NCBI GenBank assembly: GCA_946480785.1
Contig: CAMLLD010000056.1
Coordinates: 1 to 43,913, forward strand
Source: an uncultured Blastocatellia bacterium
GTDB lineage: Bacteria > Acidobacteriota > Blastocatellia > Pyrinomonadales > Pyrinomonadaceae
Direction of reading: 5' to 3'
DNA length: 43,913 nt
Numbering within the stretch: position 1 is the stretch's first letter; each line of letters starts with the position of its first letter. The translations under genes were made by a program, and so were the position numbers. This document shows positions 40,845 to 43,913 of the stretch, piece by piece. The notes below the pieces were generated by a model. It was not told where the DNA came from and did no database searches. It saw nothing but the letters and a program-made list of their open reading frames with translations.

Positions 40845-43800
40845 ATGCAACTGCTTCCAAACCAGCGGGAATTCCTGGCCGCTGACGCTCTCACTTCGAA
40901 CCACGACACTCAAGCGGTCTTGCTGACTGCGCCAGCGGGTTTCGATCTGTCTGCGGCGATCGAAGCGCTCTATCAACGTCACGACGCGCTGCGTCTGCGC
41001 TTCACGTTTGCTGACGGTCTGTGGCAAGCCGAAGAGGCGCCGCTCACCGCCGCGATGATCTCCGAGAGTTGTGTGTGCGAGACGCTGCCGGAAGATCCGA
41101 GGTTGCAGAGCAGCTTGATTGGTGAGCGGTGTGCGCATTACCTGCGTAGTTTGAATATTACCGACGGACCAGTGTTCCGGGCCGTGCATTTTCAAAGCCG
41201 CGCCGAGCAGCCGGGGCGTCTCTTTCTTGTGGCCGACCATCTCGTGGTGGACGACGTTTCGTGGCGCGTGTTGTTGCGTGACCTCGACGCCGCTTATCGC
41301 CAGACGTCTTCCGGTGGTCCCGCTCGAACTTCCAAAAACTCAACTTATCAAGAGTGGTCAGAAGCGTTGACGGCCTATGCGACGTCTGAGGCTCTGCAAC
41401 GTGAACGCGACTACTGGCACGACAATAGTGCGAAGAAGGTCGAACCGTGGCCTGTACCGCCACTCTCAAAAGACGCAGCGTGTTATGCCAGCGTCCGCAG
41501 CGTGCCTTTGCAACTGAGTGTCGCTGACACGACGGCGCTCTTAAAAGACTGCACCACGACTTATCACACCAACGTCACTGAGCTGTTGCTTTCCGCAATC
41601 TGCGTTGCCCTGCGCGAGTGGTCGGGTCAGACCAGCGTGCGCATGACGCTCGAAGAAGATGGTCGAGAAGATCTATTCGCGAGCGTAGACGTAAGCGAGA
41701 CCGTTGGCTGTTTCACGACGCGCTATCCGCTCGTGCTCGACAACGAAGCTCCGGAGCTTTCGGCCGTAATCAAGAGTGTCAAGGAGCAATATCGCGCCGT
41801 GCCGTATCACGGGATTGGTTACGGATTGCTGCGCGATCTAGCAGGTGACGAAGTGCTCGCCGATGCTGATCCGTCGTTTCTCCTGTTCAGATACCAGGGC
41901 GAACTCCATCAGGTGATGCATTCAGTCGATCCTCATCGTCTGCGCAGTCATGCGTTAACTCTAAGCGGCGCAGTCGCCGCCGGAGCGCTGCGGTTCAAGT
42001 TGGAGTACAGCGAGAGACAGTACAGCCAGGAGACGATGCAGTCGCTGGTGGGCCACCTCGAGGAAGCATTGCAGGCGTTGATCGCACATGCACGCGAGCC
42101 GGAAGCCGGTTATTACACCCCGAGTGATTTTCCGCTCGCGAGGATCGATCAATCGACGCTTGATGAATGGCAAACGACCTACGCGATCGATCAGTTGTAT
42201 CCCGCGACGGCGATGCAGAAGGGAATGCTCTTTCACAGCCTGCTGGACCAGGCGGCGTATGTGACGCAGCTTTACTCGACGATCGCAGGCGATGTGCAGT
42301 TACCGCTGTTGCGACAGGCGTGGCAAACGGTCGTCGATCGCCATGCGATGTTGCGCACGATATTTGTCGGAGCGGGCGAAGCGCAGCATCAGTTGGTGTT
42401 GAAGCACGCGTCGTTGTGGTGGCAAGAGGAAGATCTCCGCGGGTTGTCTGGTGGGGAGCAAAACGCACGCTTCGAAGAGTACCGGCAAAAAGATCGCGCC
42501 CGAGGGTTCTCGCCGCTCGAGGCGCCGTTGATGAGGCTCAGTTTGTTTCGCCTGAATGAGGAACAATATCGGCTGTTGTGGAGCCATCATCACAGTCTGA
42601 TTGACGGGTGGGCCATCCGGCTGGTCTTCGGCGAAGTGATGCAGGTATTTGCGGCGCTGAGTGCGGGGCTCAAGCCGGTGCTGCCGCCCGTGGCCGAGTA
42701 CGCGCGCTACGTCGAATGGTTGCTGAAGCAGGACCAGGAGCAGGCGTCGCGGTATTGGCAAACGTATCTCGCGGACGTTGAAGGCGTGACGCGGTTGCCG
42801 TATGACGCGCCCGGACGCGAGCGAGAGCGTATCCACGAGACGACGGAAGTGAGTTTGAGCGCCGGCCACATGGCCCAGTTGCAGGCGTTGGCGAAACGTC
42901 ATCACACCACCGTCAATACGTTATTGCAGTGGGCGTGGGGCCTTGTGCTGAAGAGCTATGCCGGCGAGCAGCAGGTGGTGTTCGGCGCGGTGTTATCGGG
43001 TCGCTTCGCTGAAGTGGCGGAAGTCGAGCGAATGGTCGGGCTGACGATTAACAGTATCCCCGTGGTCGTGAGCTTCGCGGGAAACGAATCGCTCGCCGAG
43101 CCGATCAGGCGTTTGCATTCAGGTTTCCAGCAGAGCCAGAAGTATGCGTATCTGCCGTTGACCGAGATACAGAAGCAGAGCCGGTTGAATTTCGCGACGC
43201 CGCTGTTCGAGAGTCTGCTGGTGTTCGAGAACTTCGCACGCGATTTGACGAACGCGGTGGCCGATGGCGCGGCGTCGATCAAGATCGGCGAGTTTGGGGC
43301 GCACCTGGAAGACACGTACCCGCTGGTGCTGTCGATGTTTCAGGGCGAGTCGCTGCAAGTGACGAGCAGGTATTTCGGCGATCTGCTTGCGGCTGCGACC
43401 GTCCGGAGAATGTTGGACCAGTTCGTTTTCGTGTTGCAGCAGTTGCCGCAGTGCCAGACGGTGATGCAGATCAAGTTGTTGCCGGGTGAAGCCGAGCGGC
43501 AGCAGTTGCGCGAGTGGAATGACACCGAACGAGAGTACGGGCGGGATCGAAGTATCGCCGCGGTGTTCGAAGAGCAGGTGCGCGAGCGGCCTGAAGCGAT
43601 GGCGGTGGTTTTCGGCGAGCAAGGTCTTACTTATGCGGAGTTGAACCAGCGCGCCAATCAACTGGGCCACTACCTGCGCGAACTCGGAGTCGGACCGGAA
43701 GTCTGCGTTGGCCTGTGCGTCGAGCGATCGTTGGAAATGATTGTCGGCATGCTCGGGATCCTGAAAGCGGGTGGCGCGTACGTGCCGCTTGATCCGAGTT

Positions 43801-43913
43801 ACCCGACGGAGCGTTTGGCCTACATGCTGCGCGACGCGGGTGTTGTCATTGTGTTGACGCAGGAGTCGCTGCTTGATGCGCTGCCGTCGCATTGGGGCCA
43901 CGTCGTTAGTCTC
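40845..43913 (+). CDS. NRPS 3 (partial): E-C-A, truncated by window end
   Basis: This frame is open from ATG 40845 to the last base (1023 codons). The first 430 or so residues are an epimerization-type domain. Its HHxxxDG motif reads DHLVVDDVSW (about 131-140; second His and first Asp kept), and a later LEEDGREDLF...VGCFTTRYPL block (about 269-300) matches the EGHGRE...VGWFT region of E domains. A C domain follows (about 448-880) with YPATAMQKGMLFHSL, typical of D-residue-accepting (DCL) domains placed after E, and HHHSLIDGW near 582. An A domain begins near 896 (LTYAELNQRANQ, LKAGGAYVPLDPSYP) and is cut before its nucleotide-binding loop, so its specificity is unknown. No Shine-Dalgarno is visible in the 28-base gap after the PKS. 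An E domain opening a protein after a PKS carrier is unusual. Confidence 0.92.
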   Translation, partial: MQLLPNQREFLAADALTSNHDTQAVLLTAPAGFDLSAAIEALYQRHDALRLRFTFADGLWQAEEAPLTAAMISESCVCETLPEDPRLQSSLIGERCAHYLRSLNITDGPVFRAVHFQSRAEQPGRLFLVADHLVVDDVSWRVLLRDLDAAYRQTSSGGPARTSKNSTYQEWSEALTAYATSEALQRERDYWHDNSAKKVEPWPVPPLSKDAACYASVRSVPLQLSVADTTALLKDCTTTYHTNVTELLLSAICVALREWSGQTSVRMTLEEDGREDLFASVDVSETVGCFTTRYPLVLDNEAPELSAVIKSVKEQYRAVPYHGIGYGLLRDLAGDEVLADADPSFLLFRYQGELHQVMHSVDPHRLRSHALTLSGAVAAGALRFKLEYSERQYSQETMQSLVGHLEEALQALIAHAREPEAGYYTPSDFPLARIDQSTLDEWQTTYAIDQLYPATAMQKGMLFHSLLDQAAYVTQLYSTIAGDVQLPLLRQAWQTVVDRHAMLRTIFVGAGEAQHQLVLKHASLWWQEEDLRGLSGGEQNARFEEYRQKDRARGFSPLEAPLMRLSLFRLNEEQYRLLWSHHHSLIDGWAIRLVFGEVMQVFAALSAGLKPVLPPVAEYARYVEWLLKQDQEQASRYWQTYLADVEGVTRLPYDAPGRERERIHETTEVSLSAGHMAQLQALAKRHHTTVNTLLQWAWGLVLKSYAGEQQVVFGAVLSGRFAEVAEVERMVGLTINSIPVVVSFAGNESLAEPIRRLHSGFQQSQKYAYLPLTEIQKQSRLNFATPLFESLLVFENFARDLTNAVADGAASIKIGEFGAHLEDTYPLVLSMFQGESLQVTSRYFGDLLAAATVRRMLDQFVFVLQQLPQCQTVMQIKLLPGEAERQQLREWNDTEREYGRDRSIAAVFEEQVRERPEAMAVVFGEQGLTYAELNQRANQLGHYLRELGVGPEVCVGLCVERSLEMIVGMLGILKAGGAYVPLDPSYPTERLAYMLRDAGVVIVLTQESLLDALPSHWGHVVSL

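Noticed and set aside
43119..43901. 260-codon minus-strand frame opposite NRPS 3
   Set aside because: The plus strand is a continuous NRPS with C and A core motifs; the antisense frame has no domain signature.
1..43913. CRISPR arrays, tRNA or rRNA genes, insertion sequences, prophage or toxin-antitoxin genes
   Set aside because: No regularly spaced repeats, cloverleaf-like segments, transposase motifs, target duplications or phage genes were recognised anywhere in the window.

Overview
The window is a high-GC chromosomal segment, almost certainly from an Acidobacteriota bacterium. The best evidence is three copies of the large MacB/FtsX-type orphan permease (ADOP type), one of them translationally coupled to a PadR regulator, an arrangement that is a hallmark of that phylum. 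No rRNA or tRNA gene was seen, so a finer placement is not possible.

Layout. Positions 1-20594 hold ordinary accessory and housekeeping genes. In order they are: an orphan permease with a trailing GNAT acetyltransferase; a leftward pair encoding a LolA-like secreted protein and a molybdopterin oxidoreductase; a leftward pair of unrecognised small genes in visibly AT-richer DNA; a leftward secreted HExxH protein; a secreted fascin-like/GH16 glucanase; a DUF4388-type membrane protein; a secreted dipeptidyl-peptidase IV-like S9 peptidase; a PadR/permease pair; a Crp/Fnr-type regulator; and a third orphan permease.

Positions 20835-43913 are one rightward operon-like array, with gaps of 4-33 bp, that runs off the right edge. 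It is a hybrid lipopeptide/polyketide biosynthetic cluster: membrane fatty acid desaturase; fold-type-III PLP decarboxylase; NRPS 1 (FAAL-ACP-C-A-PCP-C-A-PCP); NRPS 2 (C-A-PCP); a type I PKS in the unusual order KS-AT-KR-DH-ACP; and NRPS 3, which opens with an epimerization-type domain (E-C-A..., truncated). The inferred logic is that a fatty acid, perhaps desaturated, is adenylated by the FAAL and extended by residues X1, X2 and X1 again. X1 is repeated because the first and third A domains are about 96% identical. One malonate unit is then added, ketoreduced and dehydrated, and the chain passes to NRPS 3. No thioesterase is in view, so the cluster continues beyond 43913.

The most unusual features are the almost clean duplication of a single A domain, the DH placed after the KR and apparently inside the KR tail, the epimerization domain directly after a PKS carrier protein, and a cluster-encoded decarboxylase whose catalytic-loop motif departs from diaminopimelate decarboxylase. 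Several strong inverted repeats sit in leaders, notably a two-way hairpin over the padR ribosome-binding site and a bulged hairpin before the GH16 gene.
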